Assembly (NCBI GenBank): GCA_016791445.1
Contig: JAEUMP010000006.1
Coordinates: 62,001-126,000, forward strand
Length of the DNA: 64,000 nt
Direction: 5' to 3'
Source of the DNA: Hyphomonadaceae bacterium
GTDB lineage: Bacteria; Pseudomonadota; Alphaproteobacteria; Caulobacterales; Aquidulcibacteraceae
A program made the position numbers and the translations under genes. This document shows positions 7,473 to 16,600 of the stretch, one piece after another. Every line of letters starts with the position of its first letter. The stretch's first letter is position 1. Below the pieces are notes generated by a model, which saw nothing but the letters and a program-made list of their open reading frames with translations, was not told where the DNA came from and ran no database searches.

Positions 7473-8390
7473 CTACTTCGTTTCAGGCAGGGCGGGCGGC
7501 GTTCGGATGATCCACGCGGCGTCGCGGTCGCGAAGCACCGCGCGGTAGCTGGCCAGGAAGTCGAAACCCTTGTCGCGCCTCATCGCCCGGAGCGTCAGCC
7601 TGAACGTGTCGAGCGAGGCGCCGATCGGGCGGCGGCGGCCCAGTGCGCGCGCGCCATGCAGCAACCCGTCTATGCAGACGAACAGCGGTGCGGCCCCCGA
7701 CCTTGAGCCTTCCGGCCAGCCGCTCGTCAGTTTTCTGTACTCATCGATGCAGGAGCCGAACATGTAGCGGGCTTCCGATTCCTGGCCGCCGCGAACCGTC
7801 GCGAGAAGTTCCGCGACGGACTCTAGCAGGATCGCGGTGCCCTCCATCTCGCCCGACAGCGTCGCGATCCAGTTCTGAAGGCCCTCGCGTCTCTCCCAGA
7901 GTTCCGCACCGGGGCGCACCCACTTAGCGTTCGGAGTCAGTCGTCGCTCATAAATGGTGGCGAGCTGCGTTCCGAGGACGTGCGCGCGCCGCTGCCCCTC
8001 CGTGCCGATGAAGTAGGTCGGCTCGATTTCGCCCTGCATCGCCTCGTGAAGACGATCGAAGGAGGACGCGATGAAGGGCAGCGCTTCAAGCTTGAGCCCT
8101 TCCAGCCCGAGCATGCCTTGCCGCAGCGCCTTGGCTCGCGAAATATATGCCTTCGCGATCTGTTGGCGCTCCTGCGGCGTCATCAAGGGGCGAAAACGCC
8201 CCTCGTCCCAGTAACAGTGCCATGCGAACCCCCAGACGTACCGGGCCATGTTGCGCGCGACGTCGTTGATCTGGTCCTCCCCGAAGTTCTTGCGCTGGCG
8301 ATCCGCAACCGGTTTGAGCAAGTCACGAAAAGGCTGAACCTGCGCGTCTGTCAGGGGGGGAGGTGCAGCAACGTCATTGGTATTGGCCAT
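7473..8390 (-). CDS. Hypothetical protein of the element (305 residues)
   Basis: Read from the ATG at 8390 (MANTNDVAAPPPL). It is a soluble, mostly helical protein with no signal peptide or membrane segment. Recognisable blocks are a tryptophan/aromatic patch (YVWGFAWHCYWDEGRF), a long helical middle and a basic C-terminus. I do not recognise the family and see no catalytic motif. It is the gene nearest the tRNA and is separated from the AlpA operon by about 90 bp, so it may have its own promoter. Position suggests cargo, such as an anti-phage or host-interaction gene, but nothing in the sequence demonstrates that. Confidence 0.6.
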   Translation of the reverse strand: MANTNDVAAPPPLTDAQVQPFRDLLKPVADRQRKNFGEDQINDVARNMARYVWGFAWHCYWDEGRFRPLMTPQERQQIAKAYISRAKALRQGMLGLEGLKLEALPFIASSFDRLHEAMQGEIEPTYFIGTEGQRRAHVLGTQLATIYERRLTPNAKWVRPGAELWERREGLQNWIATLSGEMEGTAILLESVAELLATVRGGQESEARYMFGSCIDEYRKLTSGWPEGSRSGAAPLFVCIDGLLHGARALGRRRPIGASLDTFRLTLRAMRRDKGFDFLASYRAVLRDRDAAWIIRTPPALPETK

Positions 8391-8583
8391 GGCGAGCCTC
8401 GGCGAATGCAAAGGCTTCAGGTGGGTAACTACCCTACGGTTCGCAAATTTGCCGCCGCCGTCGCGCGCGCTCAACCGCCGCCAGCCGCCTAGTCGTCATG
8501 GGTATTGTCTGGGGTAGCGTCGCGACGCGCCCGTTGTGCGCCAAAGATTTTTGAGAAGAATCAGTAGGTTGCCGGCGGGCATC

Positions 8584-8673
8584 TGGCGGACAGAGAGGGA
8601 TTCGAACCCTCGTTAGAGTTGCCCCTAAACACGCTTTCCAAGCGTGCGCCTTCAGCCACTCGGCCACCTGTCC
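8584..8673 (-). tRNA. tRNA-Ser (anticodon GGA)
   Basis: The reverse complement reads GGACAGGTGGCCGAGTGG at the 5' end and GGTTCGAATCCC in the T arm, and the 3' CCA is encoded. The anticodon loop TTGGAAA gives GGA, which reads UCC/UCU serine codons. The long variable arm expected of a class II tRNA-Ser is present, making about 90 nt in all. The acceptor stem pairs GGACAGG with the 3' strand. Its 3' end points to the putative mobile element, so it is a likely integration site. Confidence 0.97.
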
Positions 8674-8792
8674 GGAGGGCGGGCTTATGGCTGGTTGCGG
8701 GGGAAAAGACAATCGCTGCGCTGCGGCGGCGGCGGCATGGGCTGTAACGGCGGCCCGGGCGCCCTACGTATGGGCCTGACGGAGGTTTTCCC

Positions 8793-9446
8793 ATGTTCAT
8801 GGCCAGGAAGAAGCTCGATCTGCCCGCTGCCGCGGAGGCTCTGCCGGGCCGGGACCGGGCGATGCCGTTCGAGAACCGCCACTTCGTCACCGGCCGCCCC
8901 ATCGCCCCGCCCTTCCCGGCGGGACTGGAGGAGATCGTGGTGGCGCTGGGCTGCTTCTGGGGGGCCGAGCGGGTGTTCTGGAAGACGCCGGGCGTGTGGA
9001 CGACGGCCGTGGGCTATGCCGGCGGCTTCACGCCGAACCCGACCTATGAGGAAGTCTGTTCCGGGCGCACCGGGCACACGGAGGTGGTGCGCGTCGTGTT
9101 CGACCCGAAGGAGGTTTCGCTCGCCGCGCTGCTGAAGATCTTCTTCGAGGCGCACGACCCGACGCAGGGCATGCGCCAGGGCAACGACATCGGCACGCAG
9201 TATCGCTCCGCGATCTACACCACGAACGCCGCGCAGGCGCCCGTCGTGGAGGCGGCGCTTGCGTCCTACAACGCCGCTCTGAAGGCCAAGGGCTTCGGCG
9301 CGATCACCACTGAAGTGCGCGCCGACCAGCCATTCTTCTACGCGGAAGACTACCACCAGCAGTACCTCGCCAAGAATCCCGGCGGCTATTGCGGCATCGG
9401 CGGCACGGGCGTGACCTGCCCGATCGGCGTCGGCGTCGACGCGTGA
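8793..9446 (+). CDS. msrA: Peptide-methionine (S)-S-oxide reductase MsrA
   Basis: A 217-residue enzyme that reduces methionine-S-sulfoxide in proteins. The catalytic motif [10 protein letters not shown] has its nucleophilic Cys at residue 54. Downstream are the conserved GYAGG, the EVVRVVFDP strand, and FEAHDPTQ with a YRSAIY substrate-binding patch. Two further cysteines near the C-terminus (GGYCGIG and TCPIG) are the likely resolving residues. No signal peptide is present, so it should act in the cytoplasm. The TGA stop overlaps the GTG start of the next gene (GTGA), indicating translational coupling. Confidence 0.97.
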   Translation: MFMARKKLDLPAAAEALPGRDRAMPFENRHFVTGRPIAPPFPAGLEEIVVALGCFWGAERVFWKTPGVWTTAVGYAGGFTPNPTYEEVCSGRTGHTEVVRVVFDPKEVSLAALLKIFFEAHDPTQGMRQGNDIGTQYRSAIYTTNAAQAPVVEAALASYNAALKAKGFGAITTEVRADQPFFYAEDYHQQYLAKNPGGYCGIGGTGVTCPIGVGVDA

Positions 9447-9784
9447 CGCCGAAGGCGGTTGAGAAGGCGGCGCTCGCACTGCCGGGCGCCACGGTTTCGG
9501 TCCAGTGGGGCGATGACCGCGTCTACAAGGTGGCCGGGAAGATGTTTGCGGCGATGGGCGGCGGCAAGGCGCCGGCGCTGTCGTTCAAGGTCGGCGACGT
9601 CGCCTTCGAAATGCTGATCGAGCGCGAAGGCATCATTCCTGCGCCCTATCTCGCGCGCGCCAAGTGGGTGCAGCTGACGACGCTGAAGGCCATGGACGAT
9701 GGCGAACTGAAGGAGCGCCTCGCCGAGGCGCACCGCCTCGTCGTGGCGAAACTGCCGAAGAAGCAGCGGCCCGGCGCAGGTTGA
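9443..9784 (+). CDS. MmcQ/YjbR family protein
   Basis: A 113-residue protein that starts at a GTG overlapping the msrA stop by 4 bp. It has the family pattern: an N-terminal helix ([10 protein letters not shown]), then a [12 protein letters not shown] strand-turn-strand, ALSFKV, and a C-terminal helix after KWVQL. YjbR/CyaY-like folds bind DNA or metal weakly; the biochemical role is not settled. Cotranscription with msrA suggests a minor role in stress physiology, but this is only inferred. Confidence 0.85.
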   Translation: MTPKAVEKAALALPGATVSVQWGDDRVYKVAGKMFAAMGGGKAPALSFKVGDVAFEMLIEREGIIPAPYLARAKWVQLTTLKAMDDGELKERLAEAHRLVVAKLPKKQRPGAG

Positions 9785-9792
9785 ACGAAAAC

Positions 9793-9816
9793 GGCGCGAC
9801 CCCGCAGGGCCGCGCC
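9793..9816. terminator. Hairpin between convergent genes
   Basis: GGCGCGACC and GGCCGCGCC form a GC-rich stem with one mismatch and a short loop, located between the stops of two convergent genes. No T-run follows, so a bidirectional hairpin terminator is only likely, not certain. Confidence 0.55.
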
Positions 9817-9841
9817 GATCGTCAGGCGCTGAAGGGCGCGA

Positions 9842-10597
9842 TCAGAAGTTGTAGCTGACGCCCACCTTGAAGCTGTCCAGATCGAGATCCTGCTTGTAGG
9901 TCTCGGTATAGGGGGGCGCGGTGAAGGTGCTGCCCGGGCGATAGGCGGTCTGGAAGGTGATGTCCTCCAGGTCGATGCGCTGGTACTCGCCGCGGATGGA
10001 CCACGGCCCCTTCAGCGCGAATTCCGCGCCAAGACCGTAGCTGACGCCGCCGACCCAATCCGACTTCACGCCAACCTTGGAATAGCCGCCGTTGCTCAGC
10101 ACCGCGGCGCCGACTTCCACGTCCGCCGTCGCATAACCGACCGAGACGTAGCCAAGCACGCTGCCGAACGAATAGCCGAAACGCGCGCGCGCATTCAGGA
10201 TGCCCTGCACGTCCACCGAGTTCGACGGCGCATATGTCAGCGTGGGGAAAGTCGTCGTGGGGGTCTGCCCAAGAACACGGTCGGCGGAAATGTCGGCGAC
10301 ATCGTAGGAAATCTCGCCGCCGAGCACGATGGCGCCGCCGACCTGATGGCTGTATCCTGCATAGACGCCGTAGGTGGCGCCGTCCGGCTCAAGATTGGCG
10401 GAGTAGAGCCGGGTGACGTCGTCCCGCAGTCCCTGCGATTCGCTTGCCCAGGCGCCGCCGAGGGACACCTTCGAGCTCGAATCCCCGGTGGCGTAGCCGA
10501 GGCTGCCGCCCACATACGGTCCGCTCCAGTCCTGCGCATTCGCGACACCGGCCGACGCGACAGTCGCCACGAGCGCCATCAAGCCTTGCTTGAGCAT
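9842..10597 (-). CDS. Outer-membrane beta-barrel protein
   Basis: A 251-residue precursor. Its signal peptide ends AGVANAQ and a good Shine-Dalgarno (GGGGAG) precedes the ATG at 10597. The mature part begins WSGPYVGGSLGYATG, a classic opening strand of the small 8-stranded OmpA/Omp25/Omp31-like barrels of alphaproteobacteria. It continues with alternating amphipathic strands and ends in an aromatic C-terminal signature (VGVSYNF) recognised by the Bam machinery. It is probably an abundant structural or adhesive surface protein with no specific substrate visible. Confidence 0.9.
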   Translation of the reverse strand: MLKQGLMALVATVASAGVANAQDWSGPYVGGSLGYATGDSSSKVSLGGAWASESQGLRDDVTRLYSANLEPDGATYGVYAGYSHQVGGAIVLGGEISYDVADISADRVLGQTPTTTFPTLTYAPSNSVDVQGILNARARFGYSFGSVLGYVSVGYATADVEVGAAVLSNGGYSKVGVKSDWVGGVSYGLGAEFALKGPWSIRGEYQRIDLEDITFQTAYRPGSTFTAPPYTETYKQDLDLDSFKVGVSYNF

Positions 10598-10724
10598 GAG
10601 ATTCTCCCCTCAACGATGCGGTAGCCGCACTTGTCCTAGCGGCATGCCTTGATGCCGCAAGATGTCGTTCCGATCCACTAACAAACGCTGAACGGTAGGG
10701 GCGCGCCAACCCGGTCGCGACGTG

Positions 10725-11819
10725 TCAGGCCGGCCAGCGCAGGCCGATACGGCGGCGCTGCGCCAGCGTCTGCTCCGCACGTTGCAGCGCGCGCATGCCG
10801 ACTTCGGCGGCCTGCAGGCTGTCTGCGGCGCGGAGCGCATCGAGCGACATCTTGAGAACGCTGACCGCTTCTTCCAGCTTGTCGCGCGCGCCTTCGCGCT
10901 CGCCGAGGGCGGCGAGAGCACGCCCGACTTCCTGCTGCGCGGCGCCCCAGGGGCCCGGATCGAGATCGCGGTCGACCTTCTCGAGATACTGGCGTCGCGC
11001 ATCGAGCGCCTTTTCCAGCCAGTGCGTGCCGCCGCCACGTTCGCCGAGCGAGAGCGCCCCGGAGGCGAAGTCGCCGAGGATCTCGAGCTGCGCGGCGTCG
11101 CTGAGCGTCTCGGGCGCGTCCTGGACCAGCTTGTCGAGCGCCTCGACGATCGCCTGCAGCTTCTCGGGCTTGTAGTCCTGCGGACGATTGAGCACGGGCC
11201 GCGCGCGCCGCGCGCAGGCGTAGGCGATCGCCTCTTCCACGCCAGCTTCCATGTGTCCCTTGCGGAGCTTGAATTCGAGGGTGTGCACCTCGGGCAGGCG
11301 CGAATAATGGGCCGCCGCCACGAACTTCAGCTCCACCTTGTCGCCGACGCCGCGACGGCCCCAGACGATCACATCGCCCGCCGACCGCTCGAGTACGTCG
11401 GCCGCCTGCACGCCGATCCGACGGATGCGTTCCGGGTGGGCGCGCAGGCCAGGCACCTTGAGCTTTACCGGAAACGGCTCGACCTGCACCGGGGCGGAAA
11501 AGGCGAAGGCGCCGAAACTCGTCTCGATGGCCGCCATCAGCTGGTCGCGCAGGCGCGCGCTGCCATCGACGTTGGCCACGAGAATCAGCGCCCGGTGATC
11601 CTTCTGCCGCTTCAGCCCCTGCGCGCGAAGCGCCTGGCGGGTCGCGGAGGTCGCCTTGCCGGCGCCGCGCAGCATCCAGAAGGCAGAGATCACGAGCGCC
11701 GCGAGACCCACGGACAAAAACGCCATGAAAATATGCGGGTACGCCCAGAAAGCCTCCTCGGCCTGGCGCGCGATGGGCCGGAAAAAGCTGGGCGAAGCTG
11801 CCGCGGCGAACGCGATCAT
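10725..11819 (-). CDS. Membrane-anchored protein with TPR-like C-terminal repeats
   Basis: About 364 residues. A single transmembrane helix lies near residues 30-50 (AFLSVGLAALVISAFW). A cytoplasmic domain follows with a beta-rich part (HRALILVANVDGSARLRDQL). The helical C-terminus contains tetratricopeptide-like pairs (WLEKALDARRQYLEK, ALAALGEREGARDKLEEAV). The ATG at 11819 is chosen; a TTG at 11843 has a Shine-Dalgarno too close to it. I recall similar proteins annotated in alphaproteobacteria as hypothetical tetratricopeptide proteins. Function unknown; TPRs suggest protein-protein interaction. Confidence 0.7.
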   Translation of the reverse strand: MIAFAAAASPSFFRPIARQAEEAFWAYPHIFMAFLSVGLAALVISAFWMLRGAGKATSATRQALRAQGLKRQKDHRALILVANVDGSARLRDQLMAAIETSFGAFAFSAPVQVEPFPVKLKVPGLRAHPERIRRIGVQAADVLERSAGDVIVWGRRGVGDKVELKFVAAAHYSRLPEVHTLEFKLRKGHMEAGVEEAIAYACARRARPVLNRPQDYKPEKLQAIVEALDKLVQDAPETLSDAAQLEILGDFASGALSLGERGGGTHWLEKALDARRQYLEKVDRDLDPGPWGAAQQEVGRALAALGEREGARDKLEEAVSVLKMSLDALRAADSLQAAEVGMRALQRAEQTLAQRRRIGLRWPA

Positions 11820-11934
11820 CGGGACATCCAATTGAGCGAACAACGTCCCTACCCCGACGCTCGCGCCCGCACAACGCCATGCGGCGCCGCACGCGGGAGT
11901 TAATGTGGACGGCGCCTGTGGATGCGTCGGCGAA

Positions 11935-13599
11935 TCACGCGTGGATGTCGCGGTCCTTGGTCTCCGGCCAGAGGAACAGGAATATCGTCGCCGCGATGGC
12001 GGTCACGATGAGCGGGAACCAGAGCCCCGCGTAGATATTGCCCGTCGCCGTCACGATGGCGAGCGCCGTGACGGGCGCAAGACCGCCGAACCATCCCGTC
12101 CCCACATTGTAGGGCAGCGAGAACGCCGTGTAGCGGATGCGCGTCGGGAACAGCTCCACGAGCGCCGCCGCCTGCGGGCCGTAGAGCGCCGTCGCGGCGA
12201 TGATGAAGATGGTCATCACGCCGATCAGCAGCGGGAAGTTGATCTGGTCGGGATCCGCCTTCGCGGGATAGCCGGCGGCGACGAGGTGCGGCTGCAGCGC
12301 CGCCGCGAACGCCGCGCGCGCGGCCTTGGTCTCGGCGGCGGAACGGCCTTCGGCGTTCACGCTCTCGACGACCTGGTCGCCCACCGTCACCGTCGCGGTG
12401 GCGCCGGCTGGCGCATTGCGCAGTTCATAGCTGACGCCGGCGTCGGAAAGCGCGGTCCGCGCGATGTCGCACGAACTCGCAAACTGGTGCGCGCCGCCGG
12501 TGAGATCGAGCATGAAGCTGCAGTCCGCCGGATCGGCCGCGATCGACACGGGCACGGAGATGGTCGCCTTCTCCAGCGCCGGATTCGCCGCGCGCGTGAT
12601 GAGATGGAAGCCCGGAAAATACATCAGCGCCATCAGCACCATGCCGAACAGCATGACGGGTCGGCGTCCGACCTTGTCGGAGATCCACGCGAAGAAGATG
12701 TAGAGCGGCGCGGAGATGAGCACGACCGTGATCATCACGATGTTCACCGTCGCCTGGTCGACACGCAGGATCCGCTCCATGAAGATCTGCGTGTAGAAAT
12801 TCGCGGTGTACCAGCCCACGCCCTGCGCCATCATCAGGCCGAACAGGGCCAGCAGCACGATCTTCAGATTACGCCATTCGAGGAAGCTCTCCGCGTAGGA
12901 GCGCTTGGAGGTCTTGCCTTCGGCCTTGAGTTTCCGGAACGCCGGGCTCTCCTCGAGCTGCATGCGGATCCAGATCGAGATCGCCAGAAGCAACGCGGAC
13001 AGGAGGAACGGAATGCGCCAGCCCCAATCGCGGAACGCGTCCTCGCCGACGATGTTGCGCGTCAGCAGGATGACGCCGAGCGCGCCGACGAGACCGATCG
13101 ACGCCGACGCCTGGATCAGCGCCGTCGCCGCGCCGCGCCCGCCTTTCGGCGCGTGTTCGCTGACATAGATCGCGGCGCCGCCGTATTCACCGCCGAGCGC
13201 GAAGCCCTGCAGGATGCGGCAGATGATGAGCAGCACCGCCGCCCAGCCGCCGATCTGGGCCGCCGTCGGCAAGAGTCCGATGGCGACGGTCGCCGCGCCC
13301 ATGATGACGATGGTGACGAGGAAGGCCCCCTTGCGGCCCTGGCTGTCGCCGATCTTGCCGAACACGAGCGCGCCGATCGGGCGCACGATCAGGCCGACGG
13401 AGAACGTCAGCAGCGAAAAGATCAGCGCCTGCGCATCCGGCAGGTTGGCGAAGAAGTGCTTCGCCATGATCGTCGCCAGCGCGCCGTAGATGAAGAAGTC
13501 ATACCATTCGAAAATGGTGCCCGCGGCCGAGGCCGCCACGACGAGACGCAGCTTCTGCGGCGGAATCTCTTCCGCGTCCGAGGTCGTGGCCGTGCTCAT
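11935..13599 (-). CDS. MHS-type MFS transporter with an extracytoplasmic insertion
   Basis: A 554-residue major facilitator of the metabolite:H+ symporter (MHS) group. The usual 12 helices are present, starting GTIFEWYDFFIYG, with the A-motif-like GKIGDSQGRKGAF and FALGGEYGGA. Members import carboxylates, shikimate, proline/betaine and similar compounds; the substrate here is not predictable. It is ~110 residues longer than the family norm because of a hydrophilic insertion (about residues 345-450) with two cysteines (DCSF, SSCDIA) between the eighth and ninth helices. Similar insertions appear in some relatives I recall. It is monocistronic in this window. Confidence 0.9.
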   Translation of the reverse strand: MSTATTSDAEEIPPQKLRLVVAASAAGTIFEWYDFFIYGALATIMAKHFFANLPDAQALIFSLLTFSVGLIVRPIGALVFGKIGDSQGRKGAFLVTIVIMGAATVAIGLLPTAAQIGGWAAVLLIICRILQGFALGGEYGGAAIYVSEHAPKGGRGAATALIQASASIGLVGALGVILLTRNIVGEDAFRDWGWRIPFLLSALLLAISIWIRMQLEESPAFRKLKAEGKTSKRSYAESFLEWRNLKIVLLALFGLMMAQGVGWYTANFYTQIFMERILRVDQATVNIVMITVVLISAPLYIFFAWISDKVGRRPVMLFGMVLMALMYFPGFHLITRAANPALEKATISVPVSIAADPADCSFMLDLTGGAHQFASSCDIARTALSDAGVSYELRNAPAGATATVTVGDQVVESVNAEGRSAAETKAARAAFAAALQPHLVAAGYPAKADPDQINFPLLIGVMTIFIIAATALYGPQAAALVELFPTRIRYTAFSLPYNVGTGWFGGLAPVTALAIVTATGNIYAGLWFPLIVTAIAATIFLFLWPETKDRDIHA

Positions 13600-13689
13600 G
13601 CTTCATCCCCGCAACGTCGTTGTTTCCGGGACCGGAAGCATGACCCGCGCGGCGACGCAAGCACCCTCGCCTCGAGACCTGTGATCCCG

Positions 13690-16600
13690 TCAGGCGACGC
13701 CGGCGGCGTGGCGCACCACGAGGGCGGCGGCATCCGACGGCGGCATCGCCTTGCCGAACAACCAGCCCTGCAGGGCGTGCACGCCCGCCGCGCGCAGGAA
13801 GGCGTGCTGTTCAGGCGTCTCCACGCCCTCGGCCACCATCTGGAAGCCGAGCGTGCGCCCGATCGCGACAACGGCGTGGATGATCGTCGCGCCTTCGAGT
13901 CCCGCGCCGAGATCGGTGACGAAGCTCTTGTCGATCTTGACCTTGTCGATCGGGAAGCGCCGCAGGTGCGTGAGTGAGGAAAACCCGGTGCCGAAATCGT
14001 CGAGCGCGATCTGCACGCCGCCGGCGCGCAAGCGCTTGATGAGATCGATCACTTCCTGCTCGGCCTCCAGCGTCGCCTGTTCGGTGATCTCGATGACAAA
14101 GCGTTTCGGATCCATGCCGCGCTTGCGGAGCGTCTCGAACACTCGCGCATCGAAATTATGGTCGTTGAGCTGCGTCGGCGACGCGTTGACGGTGACGAAC
14201 ACGCCCTGCCAGTCGCGTGCATCGCGCGCGGCGCGGTCGATCGCCCAGTCTCCGAGAAGGGCGATGAGGCCGGAGTCCTCGGCGACGCGGACCATGTCCG
14301 GCGGGCTGATGGCCGCGCCGTTCGGACGCGTCCAGCGCACGAGGCCTTCAAAGCCCAGAAGTCGCTGCCCGCTGCGGTCGAAGATCGGCTGGTAGTGCAG
14401 CGCGAGCTGGTCGGTGCGGATGGCCGCCTCGAGTTCGCCCGCGACGCCTATGCGGCCGAGCGCGAGCGGTGCGAGTTTTTCCTCCTGGCCGATCTTGCGC
14501 GCAAGAATTGCGACGGTCGTTTCTATCGCGTCGGCGATCGCGGCCACATCGACTTCGTCGATCGCGCCGTTGTCCACGCGCACGCGCCGTTCGGCGGCGG
14601 CGCAGATCTGGGCCACATCCGTTGCGCCGAGGCTGAGGCTCATCGACTTGATCGCGTGCGCGGCGCGCGCAGCGGCGTCCTGGTTGTTGACGCGCACCGC
14701 TGCGAGAAGTTCGCCGAAGCGCTTGGGCGCCTGGTCGAGATAAAGTCCGACGACCCGTTGCACGAATTCCGTGGCCCCGAGTTCGTCGAGATGCGCGAAG
14801 GGATCTTCCGGCGCGCCTTCGGTCGCCGCCGCATCCATTTCCGCAGGCGCTTCCGGCGCGAGATCCTCCTCGGCCTCATCGGGCGCACCGAAATGCGTGG
14901 CGAGGTGCGCGCCGAGCGCGGCGATGGTGAACGGCTTGTGCAGCACGCCGTCGGCGCCTGCCGTCTCCCACGCATCGGCCGCAGCGCCGAGGACATCGGC
15001 GGTGAACGCGACGACAGGCGTGCGCGGCGCGCCGGTTTCGGCTTCGTGTGCGCGGATCGCGCGCGTTGACTGGAAGCCGTCCATTTCCGGCATGCTGCCG
15101 TCCATGAGAATGAGGTCGTAGAGCCGCGCCTTCGCCATCTCGACGGCGATGCGGCCATTCTCGGCGGTCTCGGCGCCGACGTGGAAGCGCGAGAGCGACT
15201 CGATGGCGACTTCCCGGTTCACTGCGTTGTCATCCACGACAAGCACCGTGCGGCCGCCATAGCGCGGCAGGTTGGCGCTTTGCGGCGCGCGCACGGCGCG
15301 ACGGCGCACGCTGCCGGCGACGAGATCCTCCAGCAATGCCTCGACGTCGGCCCGCAGCAGCGGAAGATCGAGGGCGGCGTCGGCTTCGTGTTCCTCAAGC
15401 ACCTGGTCGGCCGCCGAGTCGCCGAGCGCGCGAAGCACGATGCGCTGCGCGCCCTGGCGGCGCGGATGATGGCGGAAGCGGTCCGGGTCGGCGATCAGCA
15501 GATTCGCCGCGCACGTCGCATCGCCCTCCGGCGCGATCTCGTAGCCGGCGGCCCGCAGATACTGCGTCAGCACGCGGCGCGTCGCCGGCAAGGCGCAATC
15601 GACGACGGCGGTGCGCGGCTCGGTGAACATCGGCCACGGCGCATTGTCTGCGGCGGCGGGCAACGGGAGATGCGCCGCGAAGGTCGAGCCCTTGCCCACA
15701 TCGCTCGCCACGCCGATGTCGCCGCCCATGGCCTGCGCGAGTCGACGACAGATGGTGAGACCGAGTCCCGTTCCGCCGAACTTGCGCGTCGTCGTCTGGT
15801 CGGCCTGCGTGAACGCCGTGAACACGCCCGCGAGCTTTTCCTTCGCAATGCCGATGCCGGTGTCGCGCACCGCAAACCGGATCACGCCGGGACGCCTGGG
15901 ATCGCTCGTGACGGTGACGAGCACATGGCCGGCTTCGGTGAATTTCAGCGCGTTGGTGACGAGATTGGTGACGATCTGGCCGATGCGTACGGGATCGCCC
16001 ATCACGAAGCGGGGCGTGTCCGGCGCGACATAGGCTGCGAAGTCGAGGCCCTTCCCCCGCGCACGCTCCCAGAACAGCGACGCCGTCTGGTCCACGATTT
16101 CCGCGAGATCGACGCGCGTGTTCTCGAGTTCGAGCTTTCCGGCCTCGATCTTCGAGAAGTCGAGCAGGTCGTTGATGATCGCCAGCAGGTTCTTGCCCGA
16201 GCGCACGATGACGTCCGCATAGCGGCGCGGCTTGTCGGCGAGCTTCGCGCCCGCGAGCAGTTCCGCCATCACCAGCACGCCGTTCATCGGCGTGCGGATT
16301 TCGTGGCTCATCGTGGCGAGGAAGTCGGACTTGGCGCGATTGGCCTGCTCGGCGGCGTCCCGCGCAATGCGCAGATCCCGCGTGCGCGCATCGACCTCGC
16401 GTTCCAGCCCTTTCAGGTGCGCTTCTATGCGCCCGTCCCGCGCGCGGATTTCCCCGAGCATGGCGTTGAAGCCTTCGACGAGTCGTCCGACTTCGTCGTT
16501 GCTGGTGGCCTCCACCGGCGCGTCGAAGGTCTGCGACTCGCGGATGCGCGCGACCGCCGCGTCCAGCCGCGCGATCGGCCCCGTGATCGCCTTCTGCAGT

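Larger units (their letters stand above)
3264..8583. mobile_element. Putative 5.3-kb integrated satellite-like element next to tRNA-Ser
   Basis: The stretch from the integrase to the 3' end of tRNA-Ser(GGA) has the gene content of a small integrative or satellite element: P4-type tyrosine recombinase, XRE repressor-like protein, AlpA-like DNA-binding protein, VapE-type P-loop protein, and unknown genes. No capsid, terminase or conjugation gene is present. The 3' end of the tRNA faces the element, which is the usual geometry of integration at a tRNA. I could not find a second copy of the tRNA 3' end near 3.2 kb, so the left boundary is a guess; the element may include the RHS region or be decayed. 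Confidence 0.5.

Noticed and set aside
11905-13977. 690-residue plus-strand frame opposite the MHS transporter
   Set aside because: Shadow of the real gene: it is rich in Arg/Asp/Gln and shows no family character.
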